A DNA stretch of 64,000 bases from Istiophorus platypterus (taxonomy: Eukaryota; Chordata; Actinopteri; Istiophoriformes; Istiophoridae): the NCBI GenBank assembly GCA_016859345.1, contig CM029120.1, positions 19,305,001 through 19,369,000 of the forward strand, written 5' to 3'. Of this stretch, positions 10,731 through 22,025 are shown piece after piece. The notes below the pieces were generated by a model. It saw only the letters and a list, made by a program, of their open reading frames with translations. It ran no database searches and was not told the DNA's origin. Numbering within the stretch: the first letter of the stretch is position 1; every line of letters begins with the position of its first letter. The translations under genes were made by a program, and so were the position numbers.

Positions 10731-11800
10731 CATTTGTTGTCATTTTTTTGGCTCTTAGTCACCCACATAGGATTAGCAGGCAATCTTTTATTTGTGTATG
10801 CCCAGGGGCCATTTCCTCATAATCTGTCCATGCTAATGAGTAAAAGTAGAAGTGGCAGTAACTCGTTCCTTGATAGGCCTTACAGTAGGTTAATGACAGG
10901 TTGCCATTGGTTTGTCGCAGGTATTCATTTATAACTTGACTGTTCAAACTGCACAAAATGTGAATTATATCTCTCTGAAAGTAAAACATATAAACTTTTC
11001 CCTTAATGACTCCCCTGATAAGCTTCTGCCAGCTGCAAGAGAAACAGAACTGAGAATCTGTGTAATTTCAGCATCTGATCCAATCATCAAGGCAGTGCTG
11101 CTCATTAGCATCATTCACTCATTCATCCATGATTCCTTTTTTGTGGAAGCTAAGACGTTACTAATTATTCACTAAACAGATTAACAAAGACCACAGCTCA
11201 GCAACCAATAACTAATTCCTTTTATTATTTATTTACTTGAACTATTAAATAAGCCTTCAATTAACAAGAAATGCCAATAAATGAGGAAACAAATTCTTTA
11301 TTTACAATGACAACACCGCAAAAGACAAAGAGGCCTGCAGAGATATGTGTGAGGAAGGTAGTAATAAAACAAAAAAGCAGAGTTATTATAACTGATTTTA
11401 AGGTCACCCCTGGAGGATTATTAGACATCAGAGCAAGCATGGCATGTAAGAGCAAAGCAAAAATCAAACAAATTGAAACCACAGTGAAGATCAACAAACA
11501 CAGAGGCTACATTTTGTGGCTGACCCAGCCTCAAGAACTGTGGGGGGACAAATGCAGAAATATTGTTGAAAGACAGAGAAATTTTGTCTCCTTTTTTATA
11601 AACTGTGAACAAAGATATAGATGAACCCACCTGTATATCTCTGCACAAAACCCAATTCTTTAGGAAACTCTGAAGATTTCAGGAGCAGTTTCACACAGCA
11701 AAAAATAATCTTATTTGTTTCTATCAAAACATCAGATTTAATGGATGAGAGCTGTACATATTCTTTGCATTTAGTATTATTTAGCAAATGTTAGCAGAAA
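10731..11800. other. Unique sequence, no gene seen
   Basis: AT-rich. The longest frame (11271-11624, 117 codons) is overlapped by minus-strand frames of similar size, has no domain signature, and shows no splice or codon-bias support. Confidence 0.45.
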
Positions 11801-11858
11801 TGATGATGATAAGATAAGATAAGATAAGATAAGATATGATAAGATAAGATATGATAAG
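11801..11858 (+). repeat. GATAA pentanucleotide microsatellite
   Basis: (GATAA)n with a few T insertions, preceded by GATGATGAT. I interpret it as the tail of the adjacent minus-strand LINE. Confidence 0.85.
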
Positions 11859-12420
11859 GATTTCGTATCCACAGTGCGGAAATTCAGTCATTGCAGCAGC
11901 TCAAGGATAAAAATAAATATCCCCAGAATATAATATGAAAAAAGGAATAGTTATAAAAAAAGAAACTATACTGGCACAATTACATTAAAAGGCAAGAGAT
12001 TCACATAATACCCATGCACGTATTTTACATGCAAATATGTAGTATTGTAGTAGCTAAAAGTGAGAGTGAGCTAAAATACAGCAATATAGTAAAGAATAGA
12101 AAATATTGTCCAGAATTATATAGAATATAACATATAGTATATTGTAGTATGAAATCGTATAATATAATATTTGATGAGTTATAAATAGTAAATAGGGCAG
12201 TATAATACTTAATAGAATATGATAAATATGGCATGTTGGAAGCCAGTAGTTGTAGCATATTATAGGATCTATTAGACAGAAGTGATATTGATTGGAAATT
12301 GATGTTATTAATGTTAATAATTCCTGTTATATTGTAAAGAGAAGTTGGCCTGGTGTTTTTCTGTTTGAATATTGTGATACAAAGCTGGTTGACAGTCAGA
12401 GCCGACCTCCACTCCTTCTC

Positions 12421-12474
12421 TGTTCACTCTAGAAATACCAATAATTTCTAAATATTGGCATTTCTAAGTGAACA
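12421..12474. repeat. Near-perfect inverted repeat (hairpin, arms about 23 bp)
   Basis: The left arm starts TGTTCACTCTAGAAATACC. The reverse complement of the right arm starts TGTTCACTTAGAAATGCC. Both continue into CCAATA, and the central loop is only a few bases. The two arms differ at about two positions plus one indel. Confidence 0.8.
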
Positions 12475-12649
12475 CCCCTTTGAGACTGCATCCAATATTT
12501 GGTTATTGGTCCGGGTTTTCCCGGTGGTGCCCCGTTTATTATCAATTTCAATTAATAAGATTCATTAATTTCAATAATAATTAACAATTATTTCTGATAA
12601 TTATTAATCATTACTAATAACCAAATTTCACTCCTGCACTGCACAACAC

Positions 12650-12733
12650 CAGCTTTTTATTGATTTGGACCCCAAGGTACTTGTAGGAGTCCACCCTTTC
12701 CATTTCTTCTCCCTGGATGACAACCAGGACATG
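12650..12733 (-). pseudogene. Non-LTR reverse transcriptase C-terminal fragment
   Basis: The minus strand reads 28 uninterrupted codons containing VIQGEEMERVDSYKYLGVQI. The VxSYKYLGVxI block follows the YxDD core in fish non-LTR reverse transcriptases. Conserved residues of the block are intact, but no further frame continues on either side. Confidence 0.7.
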
Positions 12734-12745
12734 ATTTGTTTTTCA

Positions 12746-15700
12746 ACAATCATTTGTAACAGTTTCGGAAGGCACAGACAAATGACAGTGTCCTGCTGAG
12801 AGGGACTTCAGATCAGAAAACCTTCAGCGATTCATTTTTTTGATTAAGTACTCAGACTTTTTGAAAAATCAGCAGTTAGAATTGTCATTGAGAGCATGTT
12901 AGCATTTATTAAGCTCACAGAGCCCCCAACATTGCAACTACATTATAGTTTTGTTAAGAAGAGTTGTGCTTTAAATTGCTATGGTGAATGCTTTGATACC
13001 CTAGATATTTAATGGATTTCTCAGATGGCTGTGCACCAAACCTAGGGCCACAGTGCATAATTCAATACAATAATCTGTAGTACCATGGTTTTGAAACTAT
13101 TAATATGAAACAAACAACAAAGCGAAACAGTTTTCCTCTCAATTGATGACAAGTATATTTAAGAATATATTTAAACTTTTTGATCATTCCTGGAGGTAAC
13201 GATAAAAACTGCAGTCCATCTGTATTAATTCAGTGTATGTTTTCCATTCAGAGCATTCATTAGATATTAATATTAAGATGTTTGATGCATAGCTGATTGG
13301 TAAGGCTAACACTCCCAGTCATGAGTCACCTCCCTCCATATGACACACATGAAGCATAGCAAAACTCACACACCCACATCCTGCCATTTTAGCATCAGAA
13401 TAAAACTAGTTATTCTTTGTTTGGTGGGTTGACGTGATCAGTCACTGGAGCCTGTTACTGTAGAAGTGGTATACGAAAGAGCTTTTTCGAAATAATTTTA
13501 ATTAAAGCAAGAGTGTTGATCTAAAGCAGCAGTAAATGCTGCTGCAGTGGTTGCTTGTTTAATACTGTGGATGCTTTGGTGAAACTTCTAACTCGTGGAC
13601 AGTTTCTCTTTCAAGCTGCAGGCAGGGCTTCTGGTGGGTTTCATAAAGTGGTTATCCCATTTGGGAATGAAAATCTTCAAGCTCACACTTTTATTGAACC
13701 AGGAGGGAAGGGCTCTGCATTTCAGGAGTCAGATTGACCAGCAGAGCAGCTGTTCTGCACCCACTGGGTCGATATGTGCAGTCAAGTGTACAGAATGGTC
13801 ACATCAGCAAAGCGTGAGCTGTTTTGTCTCATGGATTCACTTCACAACAAAGCACAAAGACATGAAAGTTAACTGTTATGTGGCTGGCAAAATTCATATG
13901 AGCCCAAAAGCCATTGAAAACAGGGTCTGATAAGACCAATTTTTTTTCATTATACATTGATTCATAAATTTTTTTTATTTCTATTTACTTATTTCTGCTA
14001 ATGACAAACACATTTTTCCTTGGTCCTCACAAGAGGTATTTAAAAATATTGGCTGAATTACTACTAGTCAGTAGTTGATTATTTTACAGAAAATGTGGCT
14101 GATCACTGCTTTCAAAAATAACTGGGATTCCAGTGTTTGGGGGTAACTTTCAGCAGTTTTGTAAACTGCCTGTTTGACTGGTTTTAAGGTCAGTACCCAA
14201 AAGAAATTGTACAGGAAGTTGCAGTCTAGAAGAGAAAAAATGTATAAATCCATAAACGACCTCGTGGATCCCCAATCACTTCTGCCAATTATTGATCTGT
14301 GCGAGTGAGAGAGCATTGATTTGCATGGGTGAGTCATAGCCTGTGAAGATAAAAAAAAAGAAAAATTGTCTCACTTGAAGTTCATAAATAGGATTCATAC
14401 GTGTGTTTGTATCAGTATGTGGATTGCTGCAAGCTGTAGCTGTAGCTATCTAACTTTTACTGGTAACTGCTAATTGTTTAAACTGAACAGCTAGAGTGTA
14501 TAAATCATTTTTCTCCTTGTGTTTTTCAGCTGTTAATAACAAGTTATAGGTGCATTACTGTTGCCCCCTCATCTGGATTTTAGCTGACCCTGATTTGCAT
14601 GTAGCCTGGGAAAAGGTGGATTGGAATCAGATTCGTGAGTTGGCAAGAGATTGCAAAGACTAGAGATGCATATATATATGGCTTAGTACCTACTTCAGAG
14701 GGATTTGGTGTTATGGCACCTTTGGGCCTTTACAGAGAATGTAATTTAAAAATAAGTGAAAATAACTCCAAGCCACAAAATTGACTAAAAAGAAAAAAAC
14801 AAAAAAAAACCCAAAACATTTCTCACCTAGTTGGATCTTCATGAGGTCAAAATGACATGCGCAGGCACTGCTTTTGCAACGGAACTTTCTGGCCTACAGC
14901 CATCATCCATTCCCGTTCCCAACTTTCTGTAATGTGAACAGTGTTTTGTATGACATGAGGGACCTGATGGAAAAATCCTGAAACTGGTCACTTAAAAAAA
15001 ATAAATAAATAAAAAAAATCTAACTTGTTGTCCCATCTATACAATATCTTCCCTACTGTTTATGAACCTGAGAGGTTTCTATTGATAATTTGCTGTTTAA
15101 GCTTTTTTATGAAATGTTCAGCTCCCAGGTCATGTTGACCCAGCATCATTTTCATAAATTTACTCTGAGTATTTAAACTTTCCTGCTTTGATTACGCTCC
15201 TCTCTCTGATGTTGGCTCTTAATAGTACACTCTGCAGATGTGGAAACTCCCAAGGCAAAGCAGATAGAAGTCGTGCCTGTTTGAACATTCACAGCAAAGG
15301 CTTCACTAAAAGCACACCACTGGGTACTGGCGTTAACAGATTTGCTTTCAAGTTGATTTTTACAAAAAAAAACCAACACATGCACATTTTTGTTTCAACT
15401 TTCACCCGTGGGAATTGTCTAAATACACTTTTCCCCTGTTTTTAATTTTTTACAGTTTATTCCCTTGTCTCCAGATGTATTTGTGTATCTCTCGTGTTGT
15501 TGTTTTTTCAGCCTCGTAAAATAAAGCTAAAATAAAACTTAAAAGGTAACATGGAGAGGTGGAGAAAATAAAAATGCTTTGCGAAATGCAAGCACCTGTA
15601 GCTCTGTATCTCAACCAGGCAGTGTTTTGGATGTTTTTGCGTGTCTGCAGGCACATGCTTGTGTGTGTGGGTTTCATCTTTGCCTCAAAACCGATTGAAA

Positions 15701-16133
15701 CATTAATGCAAATAATTCAGTTTACCATTCTTACTCCGGCGTTTTTCCAGCTTCGCAACAGGAAGTGAAGCTTACAATAAACTCTAGCAAATAAAGACAG
15801 TGTTTCAAGGACACAAACAGCAAAAAAATCACCCTTTGAAGCCAGAAGAAATGCCAAATGCCAAACTGTGCTATGTCTCAGTGCCCACAAGAACACACTG
15901 TAAATCTTTAAATGCTTGTTGACTCTTACATAAACACTGCACATTGACTTTGAGCATTTTACATAAAAGTTGTTGAATTGAATATGAAGCACAGGACCAG
16001 GCCTCACTGCTTGTCCTGGCACTGAGCTCTCAGGCAAACACACATGCACACATTTAGATACAAAACAGGAGCACAAAGAAGATTACTACTGGGAATCTCG
16101 ACAACAACCGAATAAAAAAAGTTCAGGTTGTCT
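12746..16133. other. Unique sequence, no gene seen
   Basis: AT-rich, with short A-runs (14783-14812, 14993-15017). Frames at 13555-13930, 14068-14337 and 15717-16076 lack domain motifs. No recognised repeat family. Confidence 0.45.
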
Positions 16134-16198
16134 CACACACACACAGACAAACACACACAAACACACACTTACACACACGAACACGCACATGCACACAC
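16134..16198 (+). repeat. Imperfect CA-rich microsatellite
   Basis: CA repeats interrupted by GA, AA, TT and CG steps. Confidence 0.9.
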
Positions 16199-19100
16199 CA
16201 CTCAGGCAAAACATCTTTTGGAAGCACAAGTCACCAGACCCATATCACAAGTCATGTGAACTCAGATGGAACACAGAGTAATGCAGGAAAAGTTATTTCC
16301 GGACAAACTTTTTATGTTATGGTGCTGCTCAACTTATTTAGATGTTCATGAGGCAGTAATTTCCCATGATCTCAGTAGGCTCCCCTCATTCATACATGTG
16401 TAATGAAATAGTTTCTTATTTATGCTGTGGTCCTAGAGTCTGCCACAAAGCTGAGGAAAGGCCACTAAAAGGTCACAAAAGAGTGACTGTTGCTGCTAAT
16501 GTGTGTGGTTTGTGCCCTAACAAGAGCTGAAAACTCAGCGAAGTATTTGCTCAGAGGAACAAAAAGGTCTGTATGTGTGTGTTTTCAGATTTTGGTTTAT
16601 TCACATGGAAAACAGAGCTTTATAGGCATGAAAGAATAGGCTGTATTTGTATTCTTTAATCTTGTGCTTGAGAGACCTGAACATACATGCATTCACAAAC
16701 ACACTGAGCAGACTGAGCTGGGAAGATAGAAAAGAAAATGTTGTTTTTAAAGCAAAAAGCTTGACAACAGATAAAAAAAAAAAAATTGCTTTTTGTTGGG
16801 TACCAATGTGTCTATTTCATCATTTACAAAACAAATGTGTATAGGACACAGAAACCCAACTCTGTTTGATGCAGTGAATGCTATTATGAATTCTTACATT
16901 ATTATAGAACAAATAAAGCAGGTCTAAGTGGGAAAAAAAGAATGCTTTCGCTTTCCTACTTACAGGTTCCCTTTAATCTTGCAAACCAAAGCATTCGCTA
17001 GAGTAACATCAGTTTAACGGCATTGAAACTGACTCTCCTCCACTTTGCAGTTTGCCACAAAACCTATGAAAGCAGTAGTTGTTTTTCCTTCTTTGCTCTA
17101 GAGAAGCTATCTGATGATGTCACCAGGGTTATCTCAGCTTGGGCTTTGCAACTAAAAATAGCTGAAGTCAAGCCTGTGTTATAATCTGAGGGTTTGGAAA
17201 GGATGTTGGCATTTACCAATTAGGAAAGGTCTAACAAGGGTCACTATCAAGGTGCATAACGGGAAATGTAGGATCTAGTGAAATTGGAACTTAATCCATT
17301 CTGTGAAGTAAAAATCCGATGTCTTAGCCTCTGGTGCTTTGACATTGACCACATTTTACTTTCTCTGGATTGCACACGAAGTGCAGTGCTGCATTTTAGT
17401 ATTTCTGTCATTTCAACTCTACCAAATAAAAAAAAAAAAGCAAAGAAGTTTTAGAAATACTCCTAAGGTCAACTTTTTTTTCTTTTTAAATAATTTTTAC
17501 GTTCTTCTACTGCAAAGTGGTTGTAGGGAGGGGGCCAGGGTAGAATTTCAGTGTACAAAGCACAGGAGTTTGACACTTGATACTGTGTAGTCTGGCCAGG
17601 TTTAGGCTACTAATAATCATCGTTTAAACATTAAAAACATCACATCTTGTGCTTAAGCTCAGTCCTGACTTTTTTTCGATATTTAACCAATCTTTAAAGG
17701 GGATTCATATTTCAAGAAATATGCTTTTTTGCTTTCTTGCCTGGAGTTAAATGAGGAGCTCGATACCACTCCATCATATCTGTCTGCCCAAAGGTCGACA
17801 AATCCACCCAGCTGCAATATTAACACTCAAAACTACTTAACACTGACTCACAGCACTTTAACTAAGGTCAGATTTTGACTCCAAGGCTTTGACTTATAAA
17901 AAGGAATTGTACCTAGTGTTATTGCCACTGTAACCTAACTATAGGACCTGATTATCTTATGATCATACTATCTAGGACATAAAACAACTCCTAAACTGGA
18001 TGTTTGACTGATCAGGTAAATCAAGGATGATTTCTCTTTGCTCAAACTGCATAGGCATTTTTCAAAAGCAGCCAACAGTTAGGCAGCGGTAAACTGCATA
18101 TTAACATGTAGATTCTTGCTGTGTGATACACAGTGTGCTTGCAAAAAGCTCGTGTCCCCGAAGGACTCACTTACTTACTGAGGCAAAAGAAATAGTTTAT
18201 CAGGTGTGAGTTGTGTTACAGGTCTCTGGAGCAGACACACATAACAACAGCACAATGGGTTGCTCAGTGTTTGGAAATGTCACATGAAGTCTTGCATGAT
18301 AATGTTTTAATGAAGATAAAGTGTAATAGTTCTGTGTGACCTTTATTCTTTATCCAGAGTGCTGCAGAGGATCCATATGGGTAGCCACATAGGGAATCAA
18401 ACTGTTTTCCATTGACCAGAAAAATACTAAGGGACAGGATTCTATTTTTTTTACCTTATACTTTATCTCCTTTTACCCTTGTTACGCTTCCGAGTATATC
18501 CCTGTTTTTTCTAGCATTCCATGGCCAGGCCATGACTTTGGAGTAATTTTCCAGAATTTCAAGCCATTTCCCCATTCATCCTAAAAACATTCTTCTCCCT
18601 CCTCCTTTCAATGGCAGTTGGCAAACAACAAAGAGCTTTATAACCTCCACTGTCTGTGTTGCACACACACACGCCTTCTACAAAGCAATGGCTGGTTACT
18701 ACATTTGGTCTTGAAGGTATCCCTCCATTTTGACCTCTTTGACTCTGTGATTTTCCACAATTCAATAAGGCTGAACAGGTGCTTTCACTGACATGTTACA
18801 TTCCAGTAATTCTTGGGTTGATGCATTGGACTAATGGATCAAATTCTTCTGCTTGCAAGGGACAATAGAGAGATGGCAGAAGCTCTTCATATTGCTGCCA
18901 CCTTTTTAAAATTTACTCAGCATGTTTATTGTTTGGTTGTATTTTCGTTTCGTAGTGCATGTGTCTGCCCTTGGTTGTGTTTTCTCACCTCTTAACATTA
19001 TTTGACTGTGTGGTCAGTTTACTGAAGATATTGTCTTCACTTGTCTGTAATCCCTGTCTGTCTATTTTACATCTGTTTTCCTTAACTACCTTGAGCTTTC

Positions 19101-19924
19101 AGGGCCACCTCACACTCTCTGTATATTTTCACTCCATCGGCGCTGGTTGAACCGGTTTCTTCAGATTCACAGATATGCATAACACTCTGATTGATTTACA
19201 TGTATGCCAGAGCTCCAAAGCAGAGACTTTATCTGTTGAGGGAATGAGCAAAGAATGGAGAGATGAGCAAAAAAGGCAAAAAGGAACTGATTATTTACTA
19301 GATCAGGGTTATTTTCTGAATGCATTTCTAACATAAAATAATTTCTTTGTTTACAATGTTTATTGTCCATAATAAAGACTTGTTTTTTTTTCTCTTGCAT
19401 TAATCTTCAGCTGTTCCAGCCCTCCACCTACACATACACGCCTCTCTCTGGACACAGAGAGAAAGAGGTGATGCATCTGAGCATTCGCAAGCAAACCTAC
19501 CTAATGCATGCTCACTCTCTCTTTCTCTCTCTCTTATTCTCTTTCACACACTTAAACAATTGGGCCTAATACATGTGAGAATTTGTACACAGTGTAGTGA
19601 TGTATTCATGTGCGATAATCCCAGGACTTCTGCTTATGTGCACAGAGGGGCTTGGATCAAGAAAGGGAGGATGGATGTATTATAGGATGGATTATAGGGT
19701 CACAATATTTTTTTCATAGTATTCAATATTTATAATTTTGGATATAAGAATATTAAAACAATAATGAGGAAGAAAAAATTTGTTAAAACTCCAAAGGGGA
19801 TTTTTTTTTGATTGAAGTTCAAGTACATTCAGTTTAGGATTGAATCCTAAAGAAACTGCATGGATTCATTATGGTTCTGAACCAACATTCATTTTTTAAA
19901 TTAATAATTTATAATCTGACATGG
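16199..19924. other. Unique sequence, no gene seen
   Basis: No gene or TE recognised in 3.7 kb. There are A-runs near 16772 and 17429 and pyrimidine-rich CTCTCT sequence near 19510-19545. Confidence 0.45.
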
Positions 19925-20093
19925 TATCGTTAGCGTCATAGCATAATTGCCTAAATCATTTTTTGGCCAAACTGTGACATCTGCCTAACTTTACTCTCCT
20001 ACCACTGCTGCGTCACCCTGCCTTACTGCCTATGTCCTCAGCCTATTAGAACGCTTGTTAGAGTCCAAAACCACTATCTGCCTTAGTCATCTC
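19925..20093 (-). mobile_element. Partial copy of a small inverted-repeat element
   Basis: About 130 bp at 19961-20093 is the reverse complement of 21883-22015 with only a few mismatches. It is preceded by a terminal motif TATCGTTAGCGTCATAGC (19925-19942) that also opens the other copy at 21604. Copy 1 therefore represents one end of the element in opposite orientation and stops about 170 bp in. Confidence 0.75.
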
Positions 20094-21600
20094 ACCAAAT
20101 CACCAATGTTGTGTGATCTCTCAGATGTCTGACTCTCCTCATGGCCACTGATTTTTACGTTTCCAGCAGTTTGTTTTTTTTTTCCTTGTTTTGACCCTTA
20201 ATGTATCACCTACATTACTGTACTGCTGTAGCCTAAAGGGCCTTAATAAAGAGTATGCGTTGAACCAAATGCAGAAAAGATACAGTTTTAAAAATTAATC
20301 AGAAGTTTATCATGTGTTTATCTTGTGTTTATTGAGATTTTATCACCCAGTCCTAATGGAGGGATAAAGGGAAGGAGATACGTACAAGGGGTTGCTACTG
20401 TCAAAATTTCTCTTCTGTCACTGCATTTATGTAGTTTACAATGATGGTGGTAGGTCTACCACTTAAAGTTTCTTATTTATGTTTGAAAAGAGATCTCTGG
20501 GGTGACCAAATGCAGGCTTCCGATTAGTAGCCATCGAGTGTCAGTTTTGCTTGCTGAAATAATTGGTTAGCTAATTAAACTAAAATTACAGCACAATGTC
20601 CTGGGTAGCAGTTAAAGTGCATTTAGTGTGGCTGGGGCCTCCATTGTTTGATTTACAGCTGAATCTTTGCTGCAAGTCACACCTCTCTCTCCCCATGATT
20701 CCTGTCTTTCTGCACTGTTGACTAACAAATAAAAGAAAAAAAGAACAAACAAAAAAAACAGCCAACAACACCCCCCCCCCCCCATGAGATATCAGGCTGT
20801 TATTTTGTTCTAACACAGTTGGAAGTTCAGCTGCTTAACTTGTACTCAAACAGTATTTCTTTTTACTTATAATGTCATGAGCAATAAGGCTTTGACAATG
20901 AGGACTAACCAGGTAGTGTGGCAAACATATTGCAGTCTTAGGTAAAGTTAACTGGCTTCACTGGATTTCAATCTCAATCACTGGTTTAACCAGATCAGAT
21001 ATTTTTTGATCCAATTTAATCCAATTCATTTTTTGTGTTGTTTTGATCAGTTATTTTTGGACAAAAGCCGGAGTCCCACAAATGAATGTAGTTAGGTTAT
21101 TACTAATGTGTTCCTTAATGCCTGGTTACTACTGAACAGACATGCTAATGATTTCAGCTAAAACTTGAGCAGATAAACCCATTTTTTAAAGACCATTACA
21201 GTTTAAAAAAAAAACAAAAACAAACAAACAAAAAACCCTCTTTAAATGGGTTGGCTGGGTTTGGGTAAGTTTGCTTATCACAGGTTTGAGGTTTGGGTCA
21301 AAAAGTGATGCAACAGCATTCTGACTAAACAGCTTACAGAAACATTCTATGTCATAGGTTAGACTGTGACAACTATTCAACAATCTCAAAATAAAAGCTA
21401 AATCAAGTGCTTATCAATGTTGTTCCTGCTATTCCTGACTACAAAAAAGTGAGAGAAAGAGAGTGAGAGAGAGTTAGAAGTTGGCAGACTGGGTTTGGGT
21501 GGGTTGATTACAGCATATTTTTGCAGGTCGGGTGGAGTGGGTTGGATCAGATAATGCGGTACTTAAAAACCCTGACAACAGACCAATACACAGAAGCTAA
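20094..21600. other. Unique sequence between two element copies
   Basis: No gene recognised. It contains a run of about 13 C at 20771 and an A-rich stretch near 21207-21236. Confidence 0.45.
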
Positions 21601-22025
21601 GCATATCGTTAGCCTCATAGCGTAATTGCCCTAGTCATATTTGAACGTTTTCGGAAAACAAGATAAAACACAATCTTTAGCAAGCACATTGGTATTTTTT
21701 ATTGATATTTTATCTTAAAGTTCAACCAGATGTGTGAACAAGTTTGCAAAAAAAAATAAGACACAACATCGATTGCATTACAAATAAAAGTGACTTAGGC
21801 AGAATATGCCATGACTTAGGCAATTTTTCTCATGCAGACCGCCATCTTTGTATGTGGCGGCAAAAATGCCTGAGTCAAAGAGACGACTAAGGCAGATAGT
21901 GATTTTGGACTCTAACAAGCGTTCTGATAGGCTGAGGACATAGGCAGTAAGGCAGGATGACGCAGCAGTGGTAGGAGAGTAAAGTTAGGCAGATGTCACA
22001 GTTTGGCCAAAAAATGACGATATGC
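21601..22025 (+). mobile_element. 425-bp MITE-like element with terminal inverted repeats
   Basis: The element starts GCATATCGT and ends with the exact reverse complement ACGATATGC. Comparison with the partial copy at 19925 shows that the left end motif continues about 35 bp (TTAGCCTCATAGCGTAATTG). In this copy the right end has lost about 25 bp of that repeat just inside the terminal 9 bp. Internally the word CTTAGGCA or its complement recurs several times, and a CCGCCATC...GATGGCGG-like motif lies near 21840-21860. There is no coding frame. It is too short to be autonomous, and the superfamily is unknown because no clear target-site duplication is seen. Confidence 0.65.

Larger units (their letters stand above)
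11801..12745 (-). mobile_element. LINE 3' portion on the minus strand, interrupted
   Basis: Reading the minus strand, a reverse-transcriptase fragment (12733-12650) is followed, about 0.75 kb further on, by sequence at about 11900-11850. That sequence corresponds to the AATTTCCCC...GGGATTAATAAAG tail found at the 3' end of many fish LINEs. It ends in TATCTTATCT pentanucleotide repeats (11858-11801). Non-LTR elements commonly end in such short repeats. In between lie AT-rich 3' sequence and a block (12421-12625) with strong inverted repeats that may be a separate insertion. The two ends may not come from one insertion. Confidence 0.55.

Noticed and set aside
11271..11624. 117-codon plus-strand frame
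   Set aside because: Composition is ordinary for AT-rich non-coding DNA and there is no family signature.
17152..17161. CTAAAAATAG, a perfect MEF2-type consensus
   Set aside because: A single 10-bp site in 64 kb of AT-rich DNA is expected by chance.
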